A stretch of 60,020 nt of DNA, from contig JAQFVP010000004.1 of assembly GCA_027942475.1 (NCBI GenBank), positions 1 to 60,020 on the forward strand, given 5' to 3'. This document shows, piece after piece, positions 35,509 through 44,333 of the stretch; positions within the stretch are counted from its first letter, which is position 1; each line of letters begins with the position of its first letter. The position numbers and the translations under genes are program-made. The notes beneath the pieces are model-generated. The model did no database searches and was not told the DNA's origin. It saw nothing but the letters and a program-made list of their open reading frames with translations. Origin of the DNA: Simkania sp. GTDB taxonomy: Bacteria; Chlamydiota; Chlamydiia; Chlamydiales; Simkaniaceae.

Positions 35509-36624
35509 TTAAGAGACCTGCAGCCCCTCTTCCTGCATCCTCTTTTTACAAACAAAAATTTCCCGTTCGATAGAAATCAGATTAGATTTGGTATCTTTAA
35601 GTTGGCTGAGCAACCGGCTGCCCGATACCTGCATGGCCTCTTTTTCATTTTTTGTTGCTTTCCTGAGCCTTAGAAGGAGTGCTTGATAGTTTTTTTGTAT
35701 GTTTACATACACCCCTTTGGCCATCTCTTGGTCCCGTTTTAGCTTTTGCAGCCTCTTCTCATGTGGGAAAAGATCGGTTTTTTCTTGCGTTGCGCTTGCT
35801 AGTGGAGATGAAGGGATAATGTGACTCGGCCTCCGAACAAGGCTGAGTATGTGGGAACTCGATTTTTTTCCGCCTGTTCCAGCGGCATCGAATAAAAGTT
35901 GGATCTGCGCGCGCTCCATACGGACATAATTGAGTTTTTTAAGGCGGCTATCTGCCTGCCGCGCGAGATCATCCCGCTCTTTTTTCACGCTTTTGAGCTC
36001 TGCAAGAGATTGATCTGTTTGCAATTCAAGCCGTTTAGATCGGCGGTGTTGCTTAAGCGACTCTTGGACCAGGTTTTGGTTTTGCCGGTGCGTTTTTTCT
36101 GATTCTAATTGGCTGGCGTCGACGAGTTGTAGCAGCGCTTTTATCTCATTTTTTCCCTCTTGCAGTTGATTTTGAAGTGTCTTTATCTCTGACTTTAACG
36201 CCCCCTTTTCTCGAGCCTTTTTTTCATTGAGATGATGCAAGGAATGTCTGAGCTCGAGAATTGATTGATCTTTACTTTTTTTCTGCTCATCGTAGAACTC
36301 TTTGACCTCTTTGATGGAGCAAAAAAAGATAAAAAGAGCGAGAGAAAACGAAAAAAAGCAGAGCAGATTGCTCATTGTCACTTCGCGTATAGAAAGAAAA
36401 AATTGCAACCCGATGTGGGTAGCAAAAAGGCAAAGGGTCGTTAGTAGAGCAGTCAAACCCCACTTCCAAATCAGTAAAAAACCACAAACAACGATAAAGA
36501 GGGAGAAAAAATCGCAAAAATGGGGCAGGGAAGCGCATACCGTGAGCAAGGCCAATAAAGGGGCTATTAAAGCCCAAAAAAGAGGCTTGGACTGCGATGA
36601 AGAAAAATCACCCCATTTTCTCAT
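35509..36624 (-). CDS. Inc-like membrane and coiled-coil protein (CT850-like position)
   Basis: It has paired hydrophobic hairpins in the first 110 residues (LFWALIAPLLALLTVC and FSLFIVVCGFLLIW, then FATHIGLQFFL and LLCFFSFSLALFIFFC). About 260 residues of coiled coil follow (LRHSLHHLNEKKAREKGALK and onwards), with a short Ser/Pro-rich break near residue 260. Chlamydial inclusion-membrane (Inc) proteins have such bilobed hydrophobic domains. In Chlamydia CT850, reported to bind a dynein light chain, lies beside map, as this gene does. The ATG at 36624 is preferred to a TTG at 36639. Homology to CT850 is inferred from place and layout only. Confidence 0.6.
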   Translation of the reverse strand: MRKWGDFSSSQSKPLFWALIAPLLALLTVCASLPHFCDFFSLFIVVCGFLLIWKWGLTALLTTLCLFATHIGLQFFLSIREVTMSNLLCFFSFSLALFIFFCSIKEVKEFYDEQKKSKDQSILELRHSLHHLNEKKAREKGALKSEIKTLQNQLQEGKNEIKALLQLVDASQLESEKTHRQNQNLVQESLKQHRRSKRLELQTDQSLAELKSVKKERDDLARQADSRLKKLNYVRMERAQIQLLFDAAGTGGKKSSSHILSLVRRPSHIIPSSPLASATQEKTDLFPHEKRLQKLKRDQEMAKGVYVNIQKNYQALLLRLRKATKNEKEAMQVSGSRLLSQLKDTKSNLISIEREIFVCKKRMQEEGLQVS

Positions 36625-36631
36625 GTAGTTT

Positions 36632-38011
36632 TTAACCAACCCTTGACTCTCCTTCTAGAATTTGTAACAGCCTCGCAATGCTCAAAAATCCCTTTTCAAA
36701 CCGATCGAGTGCAAAACTTTCGTTAGGAGCATGCATGCCATCCTCTGCAAGAGCAACCCCTGTCATGACCAGCTGAGATTGGCTAACTTTTGCAAGCGCG
36801 GGAACAATCGGGATCGTCATGCCACAGAGAGTGCGCGTGCAAGGTGTATCAAATACTTCTTCAAAAGCCCGAGCTACGATCTGAGGAAAAGGTAGATTAG
36901 GTGATGCCATCCACCCCTTTGATCCCTCAAACAACGTGCACTTTACTTCTATGCCTGTCGGAATCTTTTTTTTCAAAAAGTCTGCAATCAAACCCCCTAT
37001 TTTTTCGGGGTCTTGATCGGGAACGAGACGGCATGACAATTTGGCGATTGCCTTTGATGGAACAATTGTCTTGATTCCCGCTTCGGTGTAGCCACTGTAA
37101 AGGCCGTTGATTTCAAGAGAAGGACGAAGCCAATTTGACTCGAGCAGCGAATAGCCCTCTTCCCCCCCAAAAGCTCCTACACCGAAGGAATGCGCCCATG
37201 TCTTGGGATCAATATTCCACGCAAAATCTCTCAGCTCTTGCTCTGAATATGTTTGCACTTCTTCATAAAAATGGGGCACTGTTACCTTCCCTTTTTCATC
37301 CCAAAGAGCGCTCAGAGCTTGTATTAATGCCTTTGCCGGATTGACCACAACACCCCCGAATTTGCCCGAATGTAGATCGACTGTCCCATTTTGACAGGTA
37401 ATATCGATAGAAGAAATTCCCCTCATTCCCAATGTAATCGCCGGCTGATTTGCCTTTGGCATATCGAGGTCGACAACGAGGAGATAATCTGCCTCTAATT
37501 TGTCTTGCTTACTCTCTAGAATGGACCTGAGCCCCACGCTCCCCGTCTCCTCTTCTCCCTCAATGCAGAGCTTCACATTCAATCGATGCTTTTTGGCAAG
37601 AGCATAAAATGCTTTGAGCGCAGTTAAGACATAAAAACATTGTCCTTTATTATCGACTGCACCCCGAGCAAACACTTTGCCCTCTCTGACTGTCGGTTGA
37701 AAAGGGGGTGATCTCCATTGATCGAGTGGAGAGGGGGGTTGCACATCGTAGTGACAATAAAAAAGCAAAGTGGGACACTCCGATCCGGATTGCAAGTGCT
37801 CTGCATACAAAGTGGGATGGCCCGAAGTTTCCCAAAGCTCTGTATCAAAACCGCATGTGTGAAGATACTGCTTTAACCAATGGACGCAATCGAGCAATGC
37901 CTCTTTGTGGAGAGGGTCCACACTCACACTTGGGAACCTGAGGAAAGTAAATAAATCCTCATAAATGAAGCGCTTTTCAGTAGAAAACCACTGCTTCAAC
38001 TGCTTTAACAC
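36632..38011 (-). CDS. M20-family dipeptidase/peptidase
   Basis: A two-zinc metallopeptidase of the carboxypeptidase G2/CNDP dipeptidase class. Metal-site segments are FYCHYDVQPPS (His), ARGAVDNKGQCF (bridging Asp), CIEGEEETGSVG (catalytic and ligand Glu) and LVVDLDMPKA (Asp), with the dimerisation domain from about residue 210. The last His ligand falls in the C-terminal region (DGMHAPNESF). No ATG precedes the conserved part. The frame reaches a TTG at 38089, and a GTG at 38011 gives 459 residues and the usual N-terminus (MLKQLKQWFSTEKRF). The start is therefore uncertain. The substrate is unknown; amino-acid scavenging is plausible. Confidence 0.85.
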   Translation of the reverse strand: MLKQLKQWFSTEKRFIYEDLFTFLRFPSVSVDPLHKEALLDCVHWLKQYLHTCGFDTELWETSGHPTLYAEHLQSGSECPTLLFYCHYDVQPPSPLDQWRSPPFQPTVREGKVFARGAVDNKGQCFYVLTALKAFYALAKKHRLNVKLCIEGEEETGSVGLRSILESKQDKLEADYLLVVDLDMPKANQPAITLGMRGISSIDITCQNGTVDLHSGKFGGVVVNPAKALIQALSALWDEKGKVTVPHFYEEVQTYSEQELRDFAWNIDPKTWAHSFGVGAFGGEEGYSLLESNWLRPSLEINGLYSGYTEAGIKTIVPSKAIAKLSCRLVPDQDPEKIGGLIADFLKKKIPTGIEVKCTLFEGSKGWMASPNLPFPQIVARAFEEVFDTPCTRTLCGMTIPIVPALAKVSQSQLVMTGVALAEDGMHAPNESFALDRFEKGFLSIARLLQILEGESRVG

Positions 38012-38315
38012 GATCGATACCAGCAAGTTCAGCTTTAAACAAGCAATCCCCCTTCCAGCGAGGTAATCCCCCTCCCGGCAAGCGTACAAAAAACCCCGCA
38101 GGCATTCGGTATTTTATCTTAAAAAAGGATTTTATGAATAGAATAATTAAAAGAGGCGTGTGATTGCATGCGCTACTCAAAGAGGGGGGTGTAATTCCTT
38201 AGGAAAAGGGATTAAAGAGTAGTTATAAAAACCCCCTTGAACGCTAAACTAGCTTCTGATAATCTAATGTTTTTGTAGATCCAACAAATTTTGTTTAAAA
38301 AATTTCGGTATATCT

Positions 38316-39239
38316 ATGGGGTTAAAAACGGTTTCTTTTTTGTGTAGAAGATTATTCTTTTTCTTCGCCATCAATTTATTAATAGTCCTTACCCTTTCCT
38401 TCTTGCTTACTCTTTTGGGTTTTGTTCCCTACTTGAGAAAAACGGGATTCGGTCTTACCGGAATCGGGCTGTGTTGCTTGATTTGGGGCATGGGGGGCGC
38501 CTTGATCTCCCTTGCCTTATCCCGCAAAATGGCACGTCGGCTGATGCGGGTCCAAACGATTGAATCGGACAAAACCTTTCCCGCCTACATAGAAATAGTG
38601 AAAATGGTCGAGCGTCTTTCGTTTCATGCGGGCCTTCCTACCGTCCCCGAAGTGGGCGTGTTTCAATCCCCTGAAATGAATGCTTTTGCTACTGGTCCAA
38701 GTAAGAAACGGGCCATGGTTGCAGTCTCAACCGGATTAATCGAGAATATGGATCGATCTGAAATAGAAGCGGTGCTCGCTCATGAAATCTCGCACATCGC
38801 CAATGGAGATATGGTGACAATGGCGCTTACCCAGGGAATAGTCAACGCATTTGTGATGTTCATATCCAACATCTTGTTTTACACTCTCTGCGTAGCTGTG
38901 CAAAGAGATAACTCTGTATCAAAAACTGCCCTTCGTCTTGTAACCTTTCTTTTTGAGCTGCTATTTATGGCTTTGGGATGCATGGTAGTCTCCGCGTTTT
39001 CAAGGCACCGCGAATTCAGAGCAGACCTAGGTGGAGCAGCCCTCTCAAGCAAAGAAAAGATGATTGGAGCATTGCAGCGTCTACAAGAAAACAAGCAGTA
39101 TAAAAAATTGCAAAAAAGGGGTTCGAGCGCTTTGAATGCAATGATGATCTCCAGGCCCCAGAAATCGATTTTGTTTTCCCTTTTTTCTACCCATCCTTCT
39201 CTAGACCGGCGCATTGAGCGCCTCAAGCAACAAGGTTAA
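38316..39239 (+). CDS. htpX: HtpX-like membrane zinc metalloprotease
   Basis: An M48B protease of the inner membrane that degrades misfolded membrane proteins. It has two N-terminal membrane helices, the zinc motif HEISH (156-160) within VLAHEISHIANGDMVTMALTQG, two more hydrophobic segments, and the third-ligand region SRHREFRADLGGA. It ends with HPSLDRRIERLKQ, typical of HtpX. It has 307 residues with an ATG start. It stands alone: about 220 AT-rich bases lie upstream, and it is convergent with the heptose kinase gene. Confidence 0.93.
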   Translation: MGLKTVSFLCRRLFFFFAINLLIVLTLSFLLTLLGFVPYLRKTGFGLTGIGLCCLIWGMGGALISLALSRKMARRLMRVQTIESDKTFPAYIEIVKMVERLSFHAGLPTVPEVGVFQSPEMNAFATGPSKKRAMVAVSTGLIENMDRSEIEAVLAHEISHIANGDMVTMALTQGIVNAFVMFISNILFYTLCVAVQRDNSVSKTALRLVTFLFELLFMALGCMVVSAFSRHREFRADLGGAALSSKEKMIGALQRLQENKQYKKLQKRGSSALNAMMISRPQKSILFSLFSTHPSLDRRIERLKQQG

Positions 39240-39272
39240 CGCCTCGATATTGAATCTCGGATCCATTTTCAC

Positions 39273-40634
39273 TCAAACCTGGGGCGTCAAGATCTTTCTT
39301 CTTTCTTTTATTTTGAAAAGGGATTTGTAGTGAGGTGCTTGACGAAAACGGGTTTCTTCTAAAGCATAGATTTCAGCGGGCTCAATCTGCTCACAGATAT
39401 CAGAGAGACTATCTGGCTCAATCAAGATATAGTCAACTTCACGAATGGATGAAAGAAGGGATATGAAATGCTCGTTTTCATCCCCCTCGTGTAAATAGAC
39501 AATAAGTTTTCGATTTTTACCTATTGGAGCGAGATTTTGAATGTCTGTAAAAAAGGAAGTGGGTAACTCTTGTTTTGTGCTCAAACCGAGAATGGTTACT
39601 TGTTTGTTTTTCAGCGCTTGCTGAAAAACAGATAGATGCTTTTTATTAAAAATTTTACTTTTTGCTTGGATCTCCAAGAGTCTTTCGGCAATATCGGAAA
39701 GGGAAATACAAGCACAACCGACTTTCTCGACTGCAATGCTCGCAGCTACATTTGCCAAATTGATCCCCTCTTGCGCATCGAGACCCGCAGCACAAGCCAT
39801 CGCGATTACTGCTAATACAGTGTCCCCCGCTCCTGTTACATCATTGACTTCGCGCGGTTTCACGGGTAGATCAAATCGCTCCATGCCAGGTCCAAAGCAA
39901 ACAATCCCTTTTTCCGCACAAGTCACGATGACTTGCTTTGCTTGCGTCAATTGAAGCAGCTTAAACCCAACCTGATCCAAACTAGCTGTCGCATCGAGTT
40001 TGGCTGCTGCGATTGCTTCTCGTAAATTGGGTTTGATGATTGTCGTACCCAAATATCGGGAAAAATCATCCCCCTTGGGGTCGACAATCACCGGGATACC
40101 CCTGTTTTTTCCCTCTTCGATGAGCGCTGCTAACAGACGGGGGGATAAAAATCCTTTACCATAATCAGAAATTGCAATCACTTTGACTGTATCTAAATAA
40201 GTTTGGATAAAAGCGAGCACCTGCGTCTCTAAATCAATACTAATCGGAGTAATTGTTTCATGATCTACGCGCATGAGTTGTTGTGATTGCGCAATAAATC
40301 GATTTTTAACCGGTGTAGAGGTGCCATTTTGGACAAACAATCCACTTACGTCCAACCCTTGTCGCGCAAGCAAGTTTTTCAACTTTTTCCCCTCTGCGTC
40401 AGACCCCACACGCCCTATACAGAGGGGCAAGGCTTCGAGCGTTTGTAAGTTGAGAGCAACATTACCACTACCACCGGGAAGATAGTTTATTTTTTCGATA
40501 GAAAGAACGGGGACGGGGGCCTCAGGAGAGACCCTTTCTACATAGCCCGTTGTGTAAATATCGAGCATAAAATCCCCAACAATGAGGATAGAAGGAAAAT
40601 TCAGGTTGCTCAGAAAGTTAAAGGGATCTACCAC
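39273..40634 (-). CDS. hldA: Heptose-7-phosphate kinase (HldA-type) with a degenerate C-terminal domain
   Basis: It has an N-terminal ribokinase-fold kinase of about 320 residues: GDFMLDIYTTGYVERVSPEAP, the glycine pair YLPGGSGNVALNL, DPKGDDFSRY and the catalytic NDVTGAGDTVLAV. This matches the kinase half of HldE, which makes heptose-1,7-bisphosphate for LPS core. The remaining 130 residues align in place with the HldE nucleotidyltransferase domain but lack its HxGH motif; VTILGLSTKQELP stands where it should be, so adenylyltransferase activity is doubtful. The GTG at 40634 is the likely start. The epimerase gene hldD is next upstream. Heptose genes are not expected in Chlamydiaceae. Confidence 0.85.
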   Translation of the reverse strand: MVDPFNFLSNLNFPSILIVGDFMLDIYTTGYVERVSPEAPVPVLSIEKINYLPGGSGNVALNLQTLEALPLCIGRVGSDAEGKKLKNLLARQGLDVSGLFVQNGTSTPVKNRFIAQSQQLMRVDHETITPISIDLETQVLAFIQTYLDTVKVIAISDYGKGFLSPRLLAALIEEGKNRGIPVIVDPKGDDFSRYLGTTIIKPNLREAIAAAKLDATASLDQVGFKLLQLTQAKQVIVTCAEKGIVCFGPGMERFDLPVKPREVNDVTGAGDTVLAVIAMACAAGLDAQEGINLANVAASIAVEKVGCACISLSDIAERLLEIQAKSKIFNKKHLSVFQQALKNKQVTILGLSTKQELPTSFFTDIQNLAPIGKNRKLIVYLHEGDENEHFISLLSSIREVDYILIEPDSLSDICEQIEPAEIYALEETRFRQAPHYKSLFKIKERRKILTPQV

Positions 40635-41050
40635 TTTTTTCTCTTTGAAAAGGTTTTTTCTTGATGTGCAATACCGAAGCTGATACTGACCTAGGTCTTA
40701 GCAAGCAAAGTCTGGCACTTGCGCATATTACTCGCATAGCTCGAAGGGCCTTTACTTTTTGGTAGACCAAATCCTGAAAGTAAATTGTTTTCTTAATAGG
40801 CATGTTATCATTTGATCTATGAAAAAATCAAAAGAAGATTTTAGAGGGAAGGGAATCTTTGCCTTTCTGATTCATGAGCACTCGATATTTTTTACAAAAT
40901 GTAAGAAAATCTGTACGCGCAAAGCTAAGAACCTCGATTTACCATCACTTTCTTCTATTCATAAACTTTTGCTGTGATTTTTGATGTGAATACGTAGGCT
41001 CACAAGAGATTCAAGCAGCGTCTTTAAGAATATATTATCCCTCGGATTAG
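40635..41050. other. Gene-poor stretch upstream of the heptose kinase gene
   Basis: These roughly 415 AT-rich bases carry only short frames without recognisable features, including one of 52 codons from an ATG at 40819. I see no RNA gene or strong hairpin. It must contain the promoter for the kinase gene. With the relic at 41051-41286 it looks like an eroded gene space. Confidence 0.4.
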
Positions 41051-41286
41051 ATGGCCTTAAGTAGCAACCTTAAGAAGCCTGTAGGAGGAGCAACAGTGAC
41101 TGCGGCATACTCCTATAGGCCTGATCTGGATGGAAAAAAGATATTACGATCCTAAATCTGGCAGGTGTATCAGCCCGTATCCACTTAGATATCCCATCTG
41201 CTTGGAAGCTCTCTGGGGCCGATGCTTGTGATATGGTAAATCGAGGTTCTCGAGTTACCATCTCTTTTCTTTCAAAAAGTAATTAA
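41051..41286 (+). pseudogene. Possible C-terminal relic of a lost gene, with frameshift
   Basis: From an ATG at 41051 a frame reads MALSSNLKKPVGGATVTAAY and stops at 41153-41155. The +2 frame continues at once with NLAGVSARIHLDIPSAWKLS and ends VTISFLSKSN at 41284-41286, overlapping the hldD end on the other strand. Read together across a single frameshift, it looks like one piece of about 80 residues with beta-strand character. I do not recognise the family. It could be chance. Confidence 0.25.
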
Positions 41287-42247
41287 ATAAGTAATCTCTA
41301 ATCCCCGATTCAAAAGAAAAATCGGGTGAAAAATCCCACTGATTTTGTTTTGTTTCTCGATTAAATTTACAAAGATCAGCGCAAGTATAACTTTGATAAG
41401 TATCTTTAATCTCCTTGGGCATGGGGATGTACTCAATTTCCGTCTTTTTGCCGAGACAGGAAAAAATTACTTCAGCCATCTGATTCCAACTGTGCGCCTT
41501 TCCACTGCCCACATTAAAAATTCCGTTTAGAGAATTTTCAAGAAAAAAACAGGTCATTTTAGCCGCATCTTTGACGTAAAAAAAATCTCTGCTTTGCTCT
41601 CCATCTTGCACTTTTTCCCGGTCTGATGATTGAAAAAGGCGCACTTTCCCACTTTCTCGAATCTGAGCGGTCATATGCATAACCATCGAAGCCATACGCC
41701 CTTTTTCATATTCGTTAGGACCATAAATATTAAAATACTTGAGCCCCACCACTTTGTCTAAAACTCCCCTTTCTTGTAGCCATTTATCAAAAAGATGCTT
41801 AGAAAAACCATACAAATTGAGTGGTCGCAATGAATCGAGTTGGCTTTCATCATCTACAAAACCCATTGAGCCATCTCCATAGGTCGCAGCTGACGAGGCA
41901 TAAATAAACCGAAGGTTGTTTTCAAGGGCATATGTCGCCAAGCGCACCGAATATTCGTAATTCATCTCCATCATGAGATCTCCGTTTGTTTCAACGGTAC
42001 TTGAATTAGCTCCAAGATGGATGAATGCTTGCACTCCGTGCTCACCTTTTTGCAAAAAATCAAACAGCCTATGGCGGGAGATTATATCCCGAAAGCGCTT
42101 GTGCAATAGATTTTTCCATTTGCCATTTGTTCCCAGGTCATCGACGAGAATAAGATTAGTATACCCTTTGTCATTGAGATGGCGTACGACTGCGGAACCA
42201 ATAAATCCAGCAGCCCCCGTAACAACAATGGGTCGATCATTCTTCAT
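41255..42247 (-). CDS. hldD: ADP-L-glycero-D-manno-heptose 6-epimerase
   Basis: An extended SDR enzyme that epimerises ADP-heptose for the LPS inner core. It shows the nucleotide-binding VVTGAAGFIGSAVV, DDLGTNGKWKNL (a family-typical stretch), SSAATYGDG, the catalytic Y-x-x-x-K in LYGFSKHLFD, and the NVGSGKAHSWNQMAEVIF region. It has 330 residues with an ATG start. It lies 31 bp downstream of ispE on the same strand and upstream of the kinase gene, so the core-heptose genes end a long operon-like run. Confidence 0.95.
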   Translation of the reverse strand: MKNDRPIVVTGAAGFIGSAVVRHLNDKGYTNLILVDDLGTNGKWKNLLHKRFRDIISRHRLFDFLQKGEHGVQAFIHLGANSSTVETNGDLMMEMNYEYSVRLATYALENNLRFIYASSAATYGDGSMGFVDDESQLDSLRPLNLYGFSKHLFDKWLQERGVLDKVVGLKYFNIYGPNEYEKGRMASMVMHMTAQIRESGKVRLFQSSDREKVQDGEQSRDFFYVKDAAKMTCFFLENSLNGIFNVGSGKAHSWNQMAEVIFSCLGKKTEIEYIPMPKEIKDTYQSYTCADLCKFNRETKQNQWDFSPDFSFESGIRDYLFNYFLKEKRW

Positions 42248-42277
42248 CGTATGTGACCATAGTGAGCTGCCATTTGC

Positions 42278-43120
42278 TTAATCATCGGTGTACCACTCAT
42301 TGTCTGCTTTGGAAAGGAAGGAAACGGGCACAAACCTGATATTTGGTAAATTCGGTGGCTGATCGACGCAGCCGAGGCAAAAAAAGCTACTCCCACTTCC
42401 AGTCATAGAGACTGTTTCAAAGCCCAAGCGCAGCAAAGACTTTTTAATCAAAGCGAGATCTTTCCAAAGTGCAAAAGCGGGTGCTTCAAGATCGTTGGTA
42501 TATTCGGGAGGTGCGATTTGATCTATCATGCGGGAAACAGAGCCGCAGTAAGGGGGTCTGCATTGGCGATAGACCATTGATGTGGAAACACCCCGATCGA
42601 GTATGGCTAAATAAAGATGTTTTTTTTCTGAGGGGGGCAAATTTTTAATCTTTTCCCCTCTTCCGGTAGCATACGCTGTGCCTGAAGAAAAAAAGAAGGG
42701 AGCATCGGAAGAGATCATTCCCGCCCATTGTTGGAGCGATGTCTGGCTAAAAAGTGTACCACACAAAAGGTTGAGCGCCCAAAGGGTGGTTGCGACGTTG
42801 CTGCTTCCACCCCCAAAGCCCCCCCCAAGGGGGATGTTCTTCTCAATGTGAATCTCAACCGGAAAGCGCAGCTTAGTCTCTTTTCGAAAACAATCTAGGG
42901 CCTGATAGGCGAGATTAGAACGATCAGAGGGTAGATCTAAATGCGTCGTTGTCACCCGATCTTTGTCTGATAGGCGGATATGCAAGACATCAAACAGAGA
43001 AACAGCTTGCATCAAGCTGGCAATTTCGTGGTATCCATCTCTTCTTTTAGATAGGACGCGAAGAAATAAATTGAGTTTGGCCGGCGAAAAAAGGGTGAGC
43101 TTACTCTTTTTTCTCTGCAT
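42278..43120 (-). CDS. ispE: 4-diphosphocytidyl-2-C-methyl-D-erythritol kinase
   Basis: A GHMP kinase of the non-mevalonate isoprenoid pathway. It shows FSPAKLNLFLRVLSKRRDGYHEI at the N-terminus, the ATP-binding PLGGGFGGGSSNVATTL and the C-terminal SMTGSGSSFFCL. The frame extends to 43180, but the ATG at 43120 gives 280 residues and the normal start. It overlaps the C-terminal end of rplI by 20 bp, consistent with coupled translation. Order rplI-ispE is as in Chlamydia (CT803-CT804). Confidence 0.94.
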   Translation of the reverse strand: MQRKKSKLTLFSPAKLNLFLRVLSKRRDGYHEIASLMQAVSLFDVLHIRLSDKDRVTTTHLDLPSDRSNLAYQALDCFRKETKLRFPVEIHIEKNIPLGGGFGGGSSNVATTLWALNLLCGTLFSQTSLQQWAGMISSDAPFFFSSGTAYATGRGEKIKNLPPSEKKHLYLAILDRGVSTSMVYRQCRPPYCGSVSRMIDQIAPPEYTNDLEAPAFALWKDLALIKKSLLRLGFETVSMTGSGSSFFCLGCVDQPPNLPNIRFVPVSFLSKADNEWYTDD

Positions 43121-43730
43121 CCATCTGGTGCGTTTCGTCCTCTTTTTGCTCCTCTTCCGATTGATGAGATCGCTTTTCATGTTCCAAATTAGACTCTTTT
43201 ACCTCTGCACCTGCTTCCTCTTTTTTATCTAAAGTCTGTTTTTCGACAAGCGTTTCCTGGTTTTCACTACTGACCTTAAGAAAAAAAGAGGTAGAAACGC
43301 CCTCTTTGAGGCGCAACTCAACTTTCACTGTTCCCACTTTTTTGATCGGCTTGGATAATATGACCGAGCGGCGTTCGCAAGAAATGATTTTCTCTTGCTC
43401 AAGAAGCTTTACAATATCGAGTGCAGTAACCGAACCGTAGAGATTTCCCTCTTTATCGGTTTTGACTTTGATACCCACTTCGGTGTCCTTGATCTTGGCA
43501 GATAACTCCTCCGATTCTTTTTTATCGAGGAGCGCTTGTTTGGCTCGCTCCTCCTTCAGCCTGTTTTGCATTCTAACCGTCCGTTTATCGGCGAGCAGTG
43601 CTTTTCCCTTTGGAAGCAAAAAGTTGCGTATAAAGCCGGGCTTTGCCTGAACCAGATCCCCTTTTTGCCCGAGGTTTAATACATCTTCTAAAAGAAGGAG
43701 TTGACCCGAGTACTCGTATTTTTTATTCAC
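43101..43730 (-). CDS. rplI: 50S ribosomal protein L9 with long charged tail
   Basis: A ribosomal protein at the base of the L1 stalk. The L9 signature appears in LLEDVLNLGQKGDLVQAKPGFIRNFLLP, followed by the long linking helix and a C-terminal domain (LYGSVTALDIVKLL). After about residue 150 it carries 55 extra residues rich in Glu, Lys and Gln (LEHEKRSHQSEEEQKEDE), not part of the core fold. The GTG at 43730 has GGAGGAAT upstream and fits the N-terminus (MNKKYEYSGQLLLLEDV). It gives 209 residues, against about 150 usually. Confidence 0.95.
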   Translation of the reverse strand: MNKKYEYSGQLLLLEDVLNLGQKGDLVQAKPGFIRNFLLPKGKALLADKRTVRMQNRLKEERAKQALLDKKESEELSAKIKDTEVGIKVKTDKEGNLYGSVTALDIVKLLEQEKIISCERRSVILSKPIKKVGTVKVELRLKEGVSTSFFLKVSSENQETLVEKQTLDKKEEAGAEVKESNLEHEKRSHQSEEEQKEDETHQMDAEKKE

Positions 43731-43734
43731 TGAC

Positions 43735-43974
43735 TTATTCCTCCGCGACAAAGGGTAAAAGGGCCATGTGTCTTGCTCTTTTAATTGCATTGCACAAAAG
43801 CTTTTGGTAACGGTAAGAAACTCCCGTGATGCGGCGAGGGAGAATCTTGCCCCGCTCGGTAATAAAGCGAGACAGGGTCTGAGTGTCTTTATAATCGACT
43901 ACCTTGATACCCGCATCGATAAAAGGGCAGGTCTTCCGTTTTTTAAATCCAAATTCACCAAATTTTTTAACCAT
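43735..43974 (-). CDS. rpsR: 30S ribosomal protein S18
   Basis: A small-subunit protein that binds next to S6. The 79 residues show [35 protein letters not shown] and [25 protein letters not shown], the full family profile. It starts with ATG 9 bp after rpsF and ends 4 bp before the rplI GTG, the rpsF-rpsR-rplI operon common in bacteria. Confidence 0.97.
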   Translation of the reverse strand: MVKKFGEFGFKKRKTCPFIDAGIKVVDYKDTQTLSRFITERGKILPRRITGVSYRYQKLLCNAIKRARHMALLPFVAEE

Positions 43975-43983
43975 GCGGCCTCC

Positions 43984-44325
43984 TTATACTTCTGCCAGAG
44001 GTTGAAATTCAATCTTTTCTTCCACTTTTTCCGCTTTTAGAGTAACGAAACGGAGCAAGTCTTCGTTGAGGTGGTATTCTTTCCACATCTCTGCGATCGC
44101 ACTGGGGACCACAGAAAAATAAATAAGATAATAGTAGCCTTGCTTTTGCCCGCTGATTTGAGACGCGAGCTTTTTTCTCCCTTGATCGTGCACCTTGTGC
44201 ACTTCTCCTCCATGTCCTTCAATCAAATTTGTAATGCGCCCGAGCCCTTTTTTGAGGGCCTCTTCACTCAAAGAAGCGCTGAGGATATACATCCCCTCAT
44301 ACAATCTCTTGTTTTGGTTTTTCAT
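43984..44325 (-). CDS. rpsF: 30S ribosomal protein S6
   Basis: It binds S18 on the platform of the 30S subunit. The core reads RLYEGMYILSASLSEEAL, the GGEVHKVHDQGRKKLASQI strand and YYYLIYFSVVPSAIAEM. The frame extends to 44346, but the ATG at 44325 has GAGGAA at good distance and gives 113 residues. It is the first of rpsF-rpsR-rplI and 8 bp downstream of pth. Confidence 0.96.
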   Translation of the reverse strand: MKNQNKRLYEGMYILSASLSEEALKKGLGRITNLIEGHGGEVHKVHDQGRKKLASQISGQKQGYYYLIYFSVVPSAIAEMWKEYHLNEDLLRFVTLKAEKVEEKIEFQPLAEV

Positions 44326-44333
44326 AAAATTCC

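Noticed and set aside
36302-36628. Plus-strand frame of about 108 codons opposite the Inc-like coiled-coil gene
   Set aside because: Its Lys/Arg-rich sequence is the complement of the hydrophobic segments of the real minus-strand protein.
40819-40977. 52-codon frame starting MKKSKEDFRGKG upstream of the heptose kinase
   Set aside because: It is short, has no ribosome site or recognisable feature, and lies in an eroded AT-rich gap.
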